Assembly: GCA_964414345.1 (NCBI GenBank)
Contig: CAYPWF010000007.1
Span: 19,266 to 83,265, forward strand
Source: Desulfocorpusculum sp964414345
Lineage (GTDB): Bacteria; Desulfobacterota; Desulfocorpusculales; Desulfocorpusculum
DNA: 64,000 bases
Direction of reading: 5' to 3'
In this document: positions 8,612-15,318 of the stretch, piece after piece
Numbering within the stretch: the first letter of the stretch is position 1
Layout: every line of letters starts with the position of its first letter
Notes under the pieces: model-generated
Seen by the model: only the letters and a program-made list of their open reading frames with translations
Databases searched by the model: none
Told to the model about the DNA's origin: nothing
Made by a program: the position numbers and the translations under genes

Positions 8612-9085
8612 ATGAGCGAGGAGCGCACGGTGGTGGAAAGGCTCCAGGAGAAATTCCCGGAAGCTGTGGAAGAGACAGGGGAGTTTCGCGGGCAAAGCTG
8701 GGTGGTTGTGCGCAAAGAGGATTTGTTGAAGGTGTGTGAATTCCTGAAAGATGACCCGGAAACGGGCTTTGATTTCCTCTCTTTTGTTTGTGCAGTGGAT
8801 TATCTCCCCAGGGAGCCCAGGTTCGAGGTGGTGTATCAGCTTTACTCCACCAAAACCCACAAGAGGTTCAGGCTCAAGACCCGTATAGGTTCCCAGGATG
8901 CCACAGTCCCATCCGTTACCTCCTTGTGGCCCACTGCCGACTGGCATGAGAGAGAGACCTTTGATCTTATGGGGATCAGTTTTCAGGACCATCCGGACCT
9001 TCGCAGGATCCTGCTTCCCGCGGACTGGGTTGGGCATCCCCTGCGCAAGGACTATCCTTTGCAGGGGCCCGGGAGTACATCCTGA
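8612..9085 (+). CDS. nuoC: NADH-quinone oxidoreductase subunit C
   Basis: 157 residues, not fused to NuoD. The family pattern is clear: FEVVYQLYSTKTHKRFRLKTRI, then ATVPSVTSLWPTADWHERETFDLMGI and the C-terminal LRRILLPADWVGHPLRKDYP. It is a peripheral 30-kDa-type subunit of the hydrophilic arm that contacts NuoB and NuoD. Confidence 0.95.
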   Translation: MSEERTVVERLQEKFPEAVEETGEFRGQSWVVVRKEDLLKVCEFLKDDPETGFDFLSFVCAVDYLPREPRFEVVYQLYSTKTHKRFRLKTRIGSQDATVPSVTSLWPTADWHERETFDLMGISFQDHPDLRRILLPADWVGHPLRKDYPLQGPGSTS

Positions 9086-9111
9086 TCCGGCAGGCAGGTG
9101 AGAGGAGCGAG

Positions 9112-10290
9112 ATGGAAGAATCACGCAGCGAAACCTTGATGTTGAATGTGGGGCCTCATCATCCCAGCACCCATGGGGTTCTGAGGGTGATAGTGGAGCT
9201 GGATGGGGAGAAGGTGGTGGATCTGAAGCCTGATTTGGGCTTTCTGCACCGTGGGGTGGAGAAACTGGCTGAGTCCAAGACCTACCACCAGTTCATACCA
9301 GTCACCGATCGCCTGGATTACATGGCGGCCTCTTACAACAACTTTGCTTACTGCCTGGCCGTGGAGGAGCTGCTGGGGCTAGAGGTGCCCCCAAGGGCCC
9401 AATACATCAGGGTGCTCATAGGAGAACTCAACAGAATCTTCAGCCATCTTTTCTGGCTGGGGACCCACGCACATGACTTGGGAGCCATGACCCCCATCTT
9501 TTATGCCCTCCGGGAACGGGAGGAGATCATGAATCTCCTGGAGATGTGCTGCGGAGGGAGGCTCACCCAGACCTATTTCCGCATAGGGGGCGTTGCTGCG
9601 GACCTGCCCGAGGGGTTTGTGCAGAAGGTGAGGCAGTTCACCAGTCATTTCCCCAAGAGAGTGGAGGAATACGAGACCCTTCTGACGGAGAACCCCATTT
9701 GGAAGGAGAGGGCTGTGGGGGTCGGGGTTCTGTCCAAGGAAGACGCCATAGCCTTTGGGGCCAGCGGCCCTATGGCCAGAGGCTCGGGCTTGGCTTTGGA
9801 CGTGCGAAAGACGAATCCCTATTCCAGTTACCAGGATTTTGATTTTGATATCCCGGTGTTCCAGGAAGGGGATGTGTACAGCCGTTACCTTGTGCGCATG
9901 GAGGAGCTGCGGCAGAGCACCAGGATCATAGATCAGGTGTTGGACCATTTGCCGGACGGGCCCTATCTGGCCGAGGCCCCAAAGCTGGTGCCTCCCCCCA
10001 AGGAAAGAACCCTTTCGGAGATAGAAGCTCTGATCCACCACTTCATACTTTATGAGGAAGGATTCAAACCGCCGGTAGGGGAGGTCTACGTGTGTGTGGA
10101 GTCCCCGAGGGGGGAGATGGGTTACTATTTGGTAAGCGACGGGGGCCCAAAGCCTTATAGGCTCAAGATAAGGCCGCCTGCCTTCGTGAATTTGGAGTCG
10201 CTGGCCAGGATCACCAGGGGAAGGCTACTGGCAGACCTCATAGCCATCTTGAGCAGCGTGGACATAGTGCTGGCCGAAATAGACCGGTGA
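9112..10290 (+). CDS. nuoD: NADH-quinone oxidoreductase subunit D
   Basis: 392 residues of the 49-kDa/hydrogenase large-subunit-like family. Visible: NVGPHHPSTHGVLR (the His region of the quinone pocket), FLHRGVEKLAE, TDRLDYMAA, SHLFWLGTHAHDLGA, GGRLTQTYFRIGGVA, the GPMARGSGLALDVRK segment and the C-terminal DIVLAEIDR. The residues that bind NiFe in hydrogenases are absent, as expected for NuoD. It forms the quinone-reducing site with NuoB. The next gene is not nuoE but a signalling cassette beginning 52 bp downstream. Confidence 0.95.
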   Translation: MEESRSETLMLNVGPHHPSTHGVLRVIVELDGEKVVDLKPDLGFLHRGVEKLAESKTYHQFIPVTDRLDYMAASYNNFAYCLAVEELLGLEVPPRAQYIRVLIGELNRIFSHLFWLGTHAHDLGAMTPIFYALREREEIMNLLEMCCGGRLTQTYFRIGGVAADLPEGFVQKVRQFTSHFPKRVEEYETLLTENPIWKERAVGVGVLSKEDAIAFGASGPMARGSGLALDVRKTNPYSSYQDFDFDIPVFQEGDVYSRYLVRMEELRQSTRIIDQVLDHLPDGPYLAEAPKLVPPPKERTLSEIEALIHHFILYEEGFKPPVGEVYVCVESPRGEMGYYLVSDGGPKPYRLKIRPPAFVNLESLARITRGRLLADLIAILSSVDIVLAEIDR

Positions 10291-10342
10291 ACCTGGCAGG
10301 CCAGCCAGGTTGGTGCTGACCCCGGAGGGGGCCTGCCTGCGG

Positions 10343-10786
10343 ATGCATGCAGTTTACAAAGAGACCTTTTTTATAGAGGGGGGAGACTTCAGCCGGGCAG
10401 GGGCTGCGGCCAGCAGGGTTAAACAGATCCTAAAGGAAATAGGCCTGGAGGCCCAATACATAAAGAGGGCGGTGATTATAGCCTACGAGGCAGAGATAAA
10501 CGTGGTCTCCTATGCCCAAAGGGGACAGATGAGCCTGGCTGTGAGCCCTTCCCAGATAGAGATCATTGTGGAGGATGTAGGCCCAGGCATAGAGGACATA
10601 GAGCTTGCAATGCAAGAAGGTTATTCCACTGCCACAGACTGGATCCGGGAGATGGGTTTTGGAGCAGGCATGGGGCTTCCCAACATAAAAAAGAACTCTG
10701 ACCTGCTCCAGATTGACTCCAAAGTCGGATCAGGGACCCGATTGCACGCACAGGTGCACATCAGAGAGCCTAGGGGCAAGGCATGA
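10343..10786 (+). CDS. RsbW-like GHKL ATPase (anti-sigma kinase type)
   Basis: About 147 residues, a bare HATPase_c domain without sensor or dimerisation domains. N box AYEAEINVVSYA, G1 box VEDVGPGI and G2 box GFGAGMGLPNI match RsbW/SpoIIAB-type serine kinases. ATG 10343 with GGAGGGG about 12 bp upstream is preferred over the TTG at 10310. It is the first of four signalling genes between nuoD and nuoE; its stop overlaps the DRTGG gene by 4 bp (ATGA). No sigma factor, STAS protein or PP2C phosphatase is nearby, so its partner is unknown. It may act on a complex I or cassette protein. Confidence 0.82.
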   Translation: MHAVYKETFFIEGGDFSRAGAAASRVKQILKEIGLEAQYIKRAVIIAYEAEINVVSYAQRGQMSLAVSPSQIEIIVEDVGPGIEDIELAMQEGYSTATDWIREMGFGAGMGLPNIKKNSDLLQIDSKVGSGTRLHAQVHIREPRGKA

Positions 10787-11136
10787 GACTCCAGGAAGTG
10801 GTCAAAGAGCTGGGCCTGAAAGTCTGTTGCTGCCAGGATAGGTTGGATCGCCAGGTAAGTGGAGCTTATGTTAGTGATCTTTTAAGCGATGTTATGGCCA
10901 GGGCAAAGGCGGGAGATCTCTGGATAACCCTTCAGACCCACTTGAACATAGTGGCTGTGGCCGCCCTAAATGATTTGGCAGGGGTGATCCTGGTAAACGG
11001 CCGGGAGCCAGAGGAGGCCACACTGAGAAAGGCCCAGGATGAAGGGGTGGTCTTGATGATCTCGCAAGAGCCCACCTTTGAGGTGGCCGGCAAGCTTTAC
11101 CAGATGGGGATACTGGGAGGCCATGGGCCTGGTTGA
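10783..11136 (+). CDS. DRTGG domain protein
   Basis: A 117-residue single-domain protein. The sequence LGLKVCCCQDRLDRQVSGAYVSDLLSDVMARAKAGDLWITLQ has the DRTGG-domain layout, in which a V-x-G-x-x-x-S-D-x-L core precedes a hydrophobic sheet. The domain is known as a regulatory/ligand-binding module next to CBS and phosphotransacetylase domains; its ligand is not established. A CCC run (residues about 15-17) is unusual and could be redox-sensitive, which is inference. It is translationally coupled on both sides (4-bp and 14-bp overlaps). Confidence 0.78.
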   Translation: MRLQEVVKELGLKVCCCQDRLDRQVSGAYVSDLLSDVMARAKAGDLWITLQTHLNIVAVAALNDLAGVILVNGREPEEATLRKAQDEGVVLMISQEPTFEVAGKLYQMGILGGHGPG

Positions 11137-11872
11137 GATCCGGGCTGACCTCCACATACACACTTCCCTGTCACCCTGTGCGGACACTTGGCGTATGACC
11201 CCAGGGGCCATAGTCCAGTCTGCCAGGAGCATGGGGCTGGAGCTAATAGCTGTGTGTGACCACAACTCCATGAGGAATGTTGCCGCGGTTCAGAAAAGGG
11301 CAGAAGGGGCGGGCTTGGCAGTCTTGCCAGGCATGGAGATAACCTCCGCTGAGGAGGTGCACTTGCTGGGGCTTTTCCCGGATTTGGATCGGGCAATGGC
11401 CTTCCAAGAGCTTGTGGACAGAAGTCTACCCGGGGAGAACATCCCTGAGATCTTTGGATATCAGGTCTTGATGGACGAGCAGGATGAAATTATTGGCTCT
11501 GAGGAGAGGTTCCTGGCAGGGGCTACCAACTTGAAGTTGGAGGAGTTGGTGGAGGCCATACACGGGCAGGCAGGCCTGGCCATAGCAAGCCATGTGGATC
11601 GAGAGGGGTTTGGTATCCTGGGTCAATTGGGTTTGATTCCTGAAGGTCTTGCCCTAGACGGGCTTGAGATCTCCTGGGCCATGACCCGGCCTGAGGCCAA
11701 GGAAAGATTTCCTCAGATAAAAAGCTGGCCTTTGCTTAGGAGCTCAGATGCCCATAGCCCCGAGGAGGTGGGAAGGGCCTGGAGCAGGCTGAAGGTGGAA
11801 GCGGCCAGCTTTGAGGAAGTCAGGCTGGCTCTCAGGGGGGAGGAAGGCCGCTCGGTGGTGGGGGGCGTTTAA
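11123..11872 (+). CDS. PHP-domain phosphoesterase
   Basis: 249 residues from ATG 11123, which overlaps the DRTGG stop. PHP metal-site motifs are all present: DLHIHTSLSPC, VCDHNSMRN, PGMEITSAEEVHLLGLF, IASHVDREG and SSDAHSPEEVG. The fold normally binds two or three metal ions and hydrolyses phosphoester bonds. It is the only recognisable hydrolase in the cassette and could reverse phosphorylation by the flanking GHKL ATPases. It could equally act on a small molecule. Confidence 0.85.
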   Translation: MGLVEIRADLHIHTSLSPCADTWRMTPGAIVQSARSMGLELIAVCDHNSMRNVAAVQKRAEGAGLAVLPGMEITSAEEVHLLGLFPDLDRAMAFQELVDRSLPGENIPEIFGYQVLMDEQDEIIGSEERFLAGATNLKLEELVEAIHGQAGLAIASHVDREGFGILGQLGLIPEGLALDGLEISWAMTRPEAKERFPQIKSWPLLRSSDAHSPEEVGRAWSRLKVEAASFEEVRLALRGEEGRSVVGGV

Positions 11873-11875
11873 GGT

Positions 11876-12427
11876 TTGGAGGACCTTTCCCTCCACATCC
11901 TGGATGTGGCTGAAAACGGCCTCAAGGCAGGGGCAAAACAGATCCGGATAAGGATACTTGAGGATCTGGAGGCCGACAGGTTGGAATTAGAGGTGGAGGA
12001 CGACGGTAGCGGGATGGATCCGGAAATGACCACCAAAGCCTTGGATCCCTTTGTGACCACACGCACAACTAGGCGGGTGGGATTGGGGTTGCCGTTTCTT
12101 AGGGAAGCCGCCCGCATGACCGGGGGAGAGGTGGAGTTGGACTCCTTTCCAGGCAGGGGTACCAGGGTGCGTGCTACATTTCAGCACAGCCACATAGACA
12201 GAAAGCCTTTGGGGGACATGGGGGCCACCTTGGTGGGGATCCTACTGGGTGGGCCCCATGTGGACATTTCTTACGAACACATAAGGGCTGGCAGGACATT
12301 CTGTCTTGACACCCGTGAACTTCGCAGGGAGCTAGACCCGGTGCCCATTACGCAGCCTGAAGTATTGGAGTGGATCCGGCAAAGGGTTCGAGAGGGGCTG
12401 CGGGAAATAGGGGCCCTTGAGTCGTGA
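11876..12427 (+). CDS. GHKL ATPase domain protein (second of cassette)
   Basis: 183 residues from TTG 11876, 3 bp after the PHP stop. The histidine-kinase-like ATP site is seen in the N box ILDVAENGLKAGAK, G1 EDDGSGMDPE and G2 VGLGLPFLREA; FVTTRTTRR forms the lid. No phospho-acceptor His domain or sensor precedes it. The C-terminal ~70 residues (after HSHIDRKPLGDMGATL) are a distinct extension. It resembles the orphan ATP-binding protein found beside hydrogenase-type NuoE genes in anaerobes (family knowledge). Confidence 0.8.
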   Translation: MEDLSLHILDVAENGLKAGAKQIRIRILEDLEADRLELEVEDDGSGMDPEMTTKALDPFVTTRTTRRVGLGLPFLREAARMTGGEVELDSFPGRGTRVRATFQHSHIDRKPLGDMGATLVGILLGGPHVDISYEHIRAGRTFCLDTRELRRELDPVPITQPEVLEWIRQRVREGLREIGALES

Positions 12428-12470
12428 GAAGCCGGGTCCTAGGCATCAGATAGGGGGGTGTGAGAAGGCC

Positions 12471-12977
12471 ATGAGCCAGATGAGCCAGCAACCACTGGTG
12501 GAGATAGTGGATAGAATCCCAGAGGAAGAACTAGCCAAACTGGACCCGGTGATAGCCAAGTACGCCGGGAGGCACGGGTATTTGATCCCGGCCCTTAAAG
12601 AAGCCCAAGAGATCTTCGGGTACCTGCCCCAGGAGGTTCAGACCCGTCTGGCCCATGGCCTCAACGTGTCGCCCAGTTACATTTACGGGGTGGTCTCCTT
12701 TTACGCTTTTTTCACCATGATCCCCAGGGGACGCCACACCATAAGGCTTTGCCTTGGCACGGCCTGCTATGTGAAAGGGGCCCCCGAGATACTGGCCAAG
12801 ATAGAGCAGGAGCTCTGCATCGGCGTGGGAGACACCACTCCCGACAAGCGCTTCACCCTTGTGGAGGTCAGGTGCCTGGGAGCCTGCGGTCTGGCACCCG
12901 TCATGATGGTGGGGGAGGATACCCACGGCAACTTGGAGCCCGGGACCGTCATGGATATCCTGGACCAATACAAATAG
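12471..12977 (+). CDS. nuoE: NADH-quinone oxidoreductase subunit E ([2Fe-2S])
   Basis: 168 residues from ATG 12471, preceded by GGGGGG; the frame is open to 12417 but would add an atypical leader. A helical N-terminal part precedes a thioredoxin-like domain with the four [2Fe-2S] cysteines in LCLGTACYVKGA and VRCLGACGLAP. It sits at the NADH end with NuoF. Its position after the signalling cassette and before a separate Trx-like ferredoxin matches hydrogenase-type hydC/hndA neighbourhoods. Confidence 0.93.
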   Translation: MSQMSQQPLVEIVDRIPEEELAKLDPVIAKYAGRHGYLIPALKEAQEIFGYLPQEVQTRLAHGLNVSPSYIYGVVSFYAFFTMIPRGRHTIRLCLGTACYVKGAPEILAKIEQELCIGVGDTTPDKRFTLVEVRCLGACGLAPVMMVGEDTHGNLEPGTVMDILDQYK

Positions 12978-13001
12978 CGCAGGCCCAAGGGGGTGATTCA
13001 G

Positions 13002-13388
13002 GTGGCCAAGCTAAGCATAGAGGATCTCAAGAGAATAAAGGAAAGGGAGATGGCTCGGATGAGCCTCAGGGAAGGGGAGCACCGGGCCAAGATCGTGGTG
13101 CACATGGGCACCTGCGGTATTGCAGCCGGGGCCCGCAAGGTCATGGAGGCCTTCCTGGAAGCAGTGACCGAATCAGGGGCCAGGGACGTTGTGGTGACCC
13201 AGTCCGGTTGCGCAGGGCTTTGCAACAGGGAGCCCATGGCCACAGTGGAGATCGTGGAAAAAGCTCCCATTAAGTACGTGGACCTGAACCCTGAGAAGGC
13301 CAAGCGAATCTTCCAGGAACACATCCAGGGCGGACATGTGGTGGAGGAGTATGCCTTGGGTCGGGGGAGCGAGAGTACGGCTGGTTGA
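13002..13388 (+). CDS. Thioredoxin-like [2Fe-2S] ferredoxin subunit
   Basis: 128 residues from GTG 13002, placed 8-9 bp after the GGGGG run; GTG 12993 would overlap that site. Four cysteines in MGTCGIAAGA and QSGCAGLCNRE form the Trx-like [2Fe-2S] pattern. The C-terminus is FQEHIQGGHVVEEYALG. In NAD(P)-reducing and bifurcating hydrogenases this protein is a separate subunit (HndB type) between the NuoE-like and NuoF-like subunits, exactly as here. It is an extra electron carrier compared with classical complex I. Confidence 0.87.
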   Translation: MAKLSIEDLKRIKEREMARMSLREGEHRAKIVVHMGTCGIAAGARKVMEAFLEAVTESGARDVVVTQSGCAGLCNREPMATVEIVEKAPIKYVDLNPEKAKRIFQEHIQGGHVVEEYALGRGSESTAG

Positions 13389-13475
13389 GAGGGGTTTTTT
13401 AGAAAGGGCTGCAGGCAGAAGTTGGAAAGGGGGCCGCCTGGCAAGTGGAATGCGGCCCAGGGGAGGATCTGGACC

Positions 13476-15263
13476 TTGAAGACCTATCGTATGAACCTGA
13501 TGCTCTGCGGTGGAACCGGCTGCATAGCCAGCGGCTCCCCCAAGGTGAAGCAGGCCATCGAAGAGGAGTTGGTCAAAAGAGGCCTGGCCGATGAGGTGCA
13601 GGTGGTCATGACGGGCTGTAACGGCTTCTGCGCCATGGGGCCCATCATGACGGTTTTCCCGGACGGGATCTTCTACAACAAGCTCAAGCCGGAACACGCC
13701 CCCCGCCTTGTGGAGGAACATGTTCTAAAAGGAAGGCCCGTCAAGGAGCTGCTTTTCGAGGAGCCTGTGGAGAAGGAGAAAATCCCCCTCCTCAAGGACA
13801 TAGGCTTTTTTGGGCAACAGCGGCTCATAGCCTTGCGCAACAGGGGCCTCATAGATGCCGAACGCATAGAGGAGTACATAGCCAGGGACGGTTATCAGGC
13901 CTTGGCAAAGGTGCTGACCTCCATGAGCCCGGAAGAGGTGATAGAGGAGATAAAAAGCTCGGGGCTCAGGGGCCGAGGTGGGGCAGGGTTTCCCACAGGG
14001 CTCAAGTGGGAAGAGTGCCGCAAGTATGACCGCTTCCCCAAGTACACCATCTGCAACGGGGATGAGGGGGATCCCGGGGCTTTCATGGATCGCTCCATCA
14101 TGGAGGGGGATCCACACTCGGTCTTGGAAGGCATGGCCATATCGGCCTACGCCATAGGTGCAGAGAAAGGGTATATCTACGTGAGGGCGGAGTATCCCCT
14201 GGCCATCAAGAGGCTCCAGATAGCCATAGAACAGGCCAGGGACTCAGGTCTTTTGGGCCAGAACATTCTGGATACAGGCTTCAACTTTGATATAGAGATC
14301 TACCCTGGGGCCGGGGCCTTTGTCTGCGGGGAGTCAACAGCCCTCATGTACTCCCTGGAAGGCAAACGTGGAATGCCGCGCATCAAGCCTCCCCGCTCAG
14401 CCGAGTCAGGGCTCTGGGGGCAGCCCACAAACCTCAACAATGTGGAGACCTATGCCAATGTCCCGCCCATAATCCTAAACGGAGGGGCCTGGTTCGCCAG
14501 CATAGGCACAGAGGGTAGCAAGGGCACCAAGGTCTTTGCCATGACCGGGGCCATAAACAACGTGGGGCTGGTGGAGGTGCCCATGGGCACAACCCTTCGC
14601 TCCCTGGTCTTCGACATAGGGGGCGGGATTCCCAAGAAACGCCAGTTCAAGGCAGCCCAGATGGGCGGGCCCTCGGGAGGATGTGTGCCTGCGAGCCTCC
14701 TGGACGTGGAAATAGACTACGACTCCCTCACCGAGATCGGGGCCATGATGGGCTCGGGCGGGGTTGTGGTCATGGACGAGAGAACCTGCATGGTGGATAC
14801 CGCCCGGTTCTTTACAGCCTTTTCTGTGGATGAGTCCTGCGGCAAGTGCATCCCGTGCCGCGAGGGGCTCAAGGTCATGTACGACAAGATGACCGACATC
14901 GTCGAGGGAAGGGGAAAGGAAGGGGATGTGGAGCAGCTGGAAAAGCTGGGAAGGCTCATCAAGTCCACCTCCCACTGCGGCTTGGGGCAGTCGGCTCCCA
15001 ACCCTATTCTTTCCACAATAAGGCATTTCAGGGATGAGTATGACGCCCATGTGAGAGAAAAGAAGTGCCCTGCTAAGGTTTGTGTGGAGCTTTTGCTTTT
15101 CCAAGTCAATCCGGAGAAATGTAAGATGTGCGGTATCTGCTTCAGGAACTGCCCTGTGCAGGCCATTGAGTGGGAGAAGAAGCAGGTGGCCCGCATAAAC
15201 AAAGAGAAGTGCACCAGGTGTAAGACCTGTATCGCCAACTGCAGGTTCGACGCGATAGATTGA
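13476..15263 (+). CDS. nuoF: NuoF-type flavoprotein with extra N- and C-terminal Fe-S domains
   Basis: 595 residues from TTG 13476, with GGGAGGA 8 bp upstream. An N-terminal Trx-like [2Fe-2S] domain carries Cys11, 16, 48 and 52. The NuoF core follows, with GLRGRGGAGFPTGLKWE (NADH), GDEGDPGAFMDRS and FVCGESTALMYSLEG (FMN), then the [4Fe-4S] motif SCGKCIPCREG with the distal Cys in HCGLGQ. The C-terminal 2[4Fe-4S] ferredoxin reads CKMCGICFRNCP and CTRCKTCIANCR. This is the HydB/HndC architecture of electron-bifurcating enzymes and is longer than classical NuoF (about 430-450). It oxidises NADH and distributes electrons; bifurcation is possible but unproven. Confidence 0.93.
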   Translation: MKTYRMNLMLCGGTGCIASGSPKVKQAIEEELVKRGLADEVQVVMTGCNGFCAMGPIMTVFPDGIFYNKLKPEHAPRLVEEHVLKGRPVKELLFEEPVEKEKIPLLKDIGFFGQQRLIALRNRGLIDAERIEEYIARDGYQALAKVLTSMSPEEVIEEIKSSGLRGRGGAGFPTGLKWEECRKYDRFPKYTICNGDEGDPGAFMDRSIMEGDPHSVLEGMAISAYAIGAEKGYIYVRAEYPLAIKRLQIAIEQARDSGLLGQNILDTGFNFDIEIYPGAGAFVCGESTALMYSLEGKRGMPRIKPPRSAESGLWGQPTNLNNVETYANVPPIILNGGAWFASIGTEGSKGTKVFAMTGAINNVGLVEVPMGTTLRSLVFDIGGGIPKKRQFKAAQMGGPSGGCVPASLLDVEIDYDSLTEIGAMMGSGGVVVMDERTCMVDTARFFTAFSVDESCGKCIPCREGLKVMYDKMTDIVEGRGKEGDVEQLEKLGRLIKSTSHCGLGQSAPNPILSTIRHFRDEYDAHVREKKCPAKVCVELLLFQVNPEKCKMCGICFRNCPVQAIEWEKKQVARINKEKCTRCKTCIANCRFDAID

Positions 15264-15318
15264 GGAGCCGGCAGGTGAGGCGCCAATTGAACCAGATCGG
15301 ATCAGGAAACGGGGACCC

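Noticed and set aside
8090..9124. 344-codon minus-strand frame opposite nuoB/nuoC
   Set aside because: Antisense shadow of clearly assigned genes, caused by high GC codon use.
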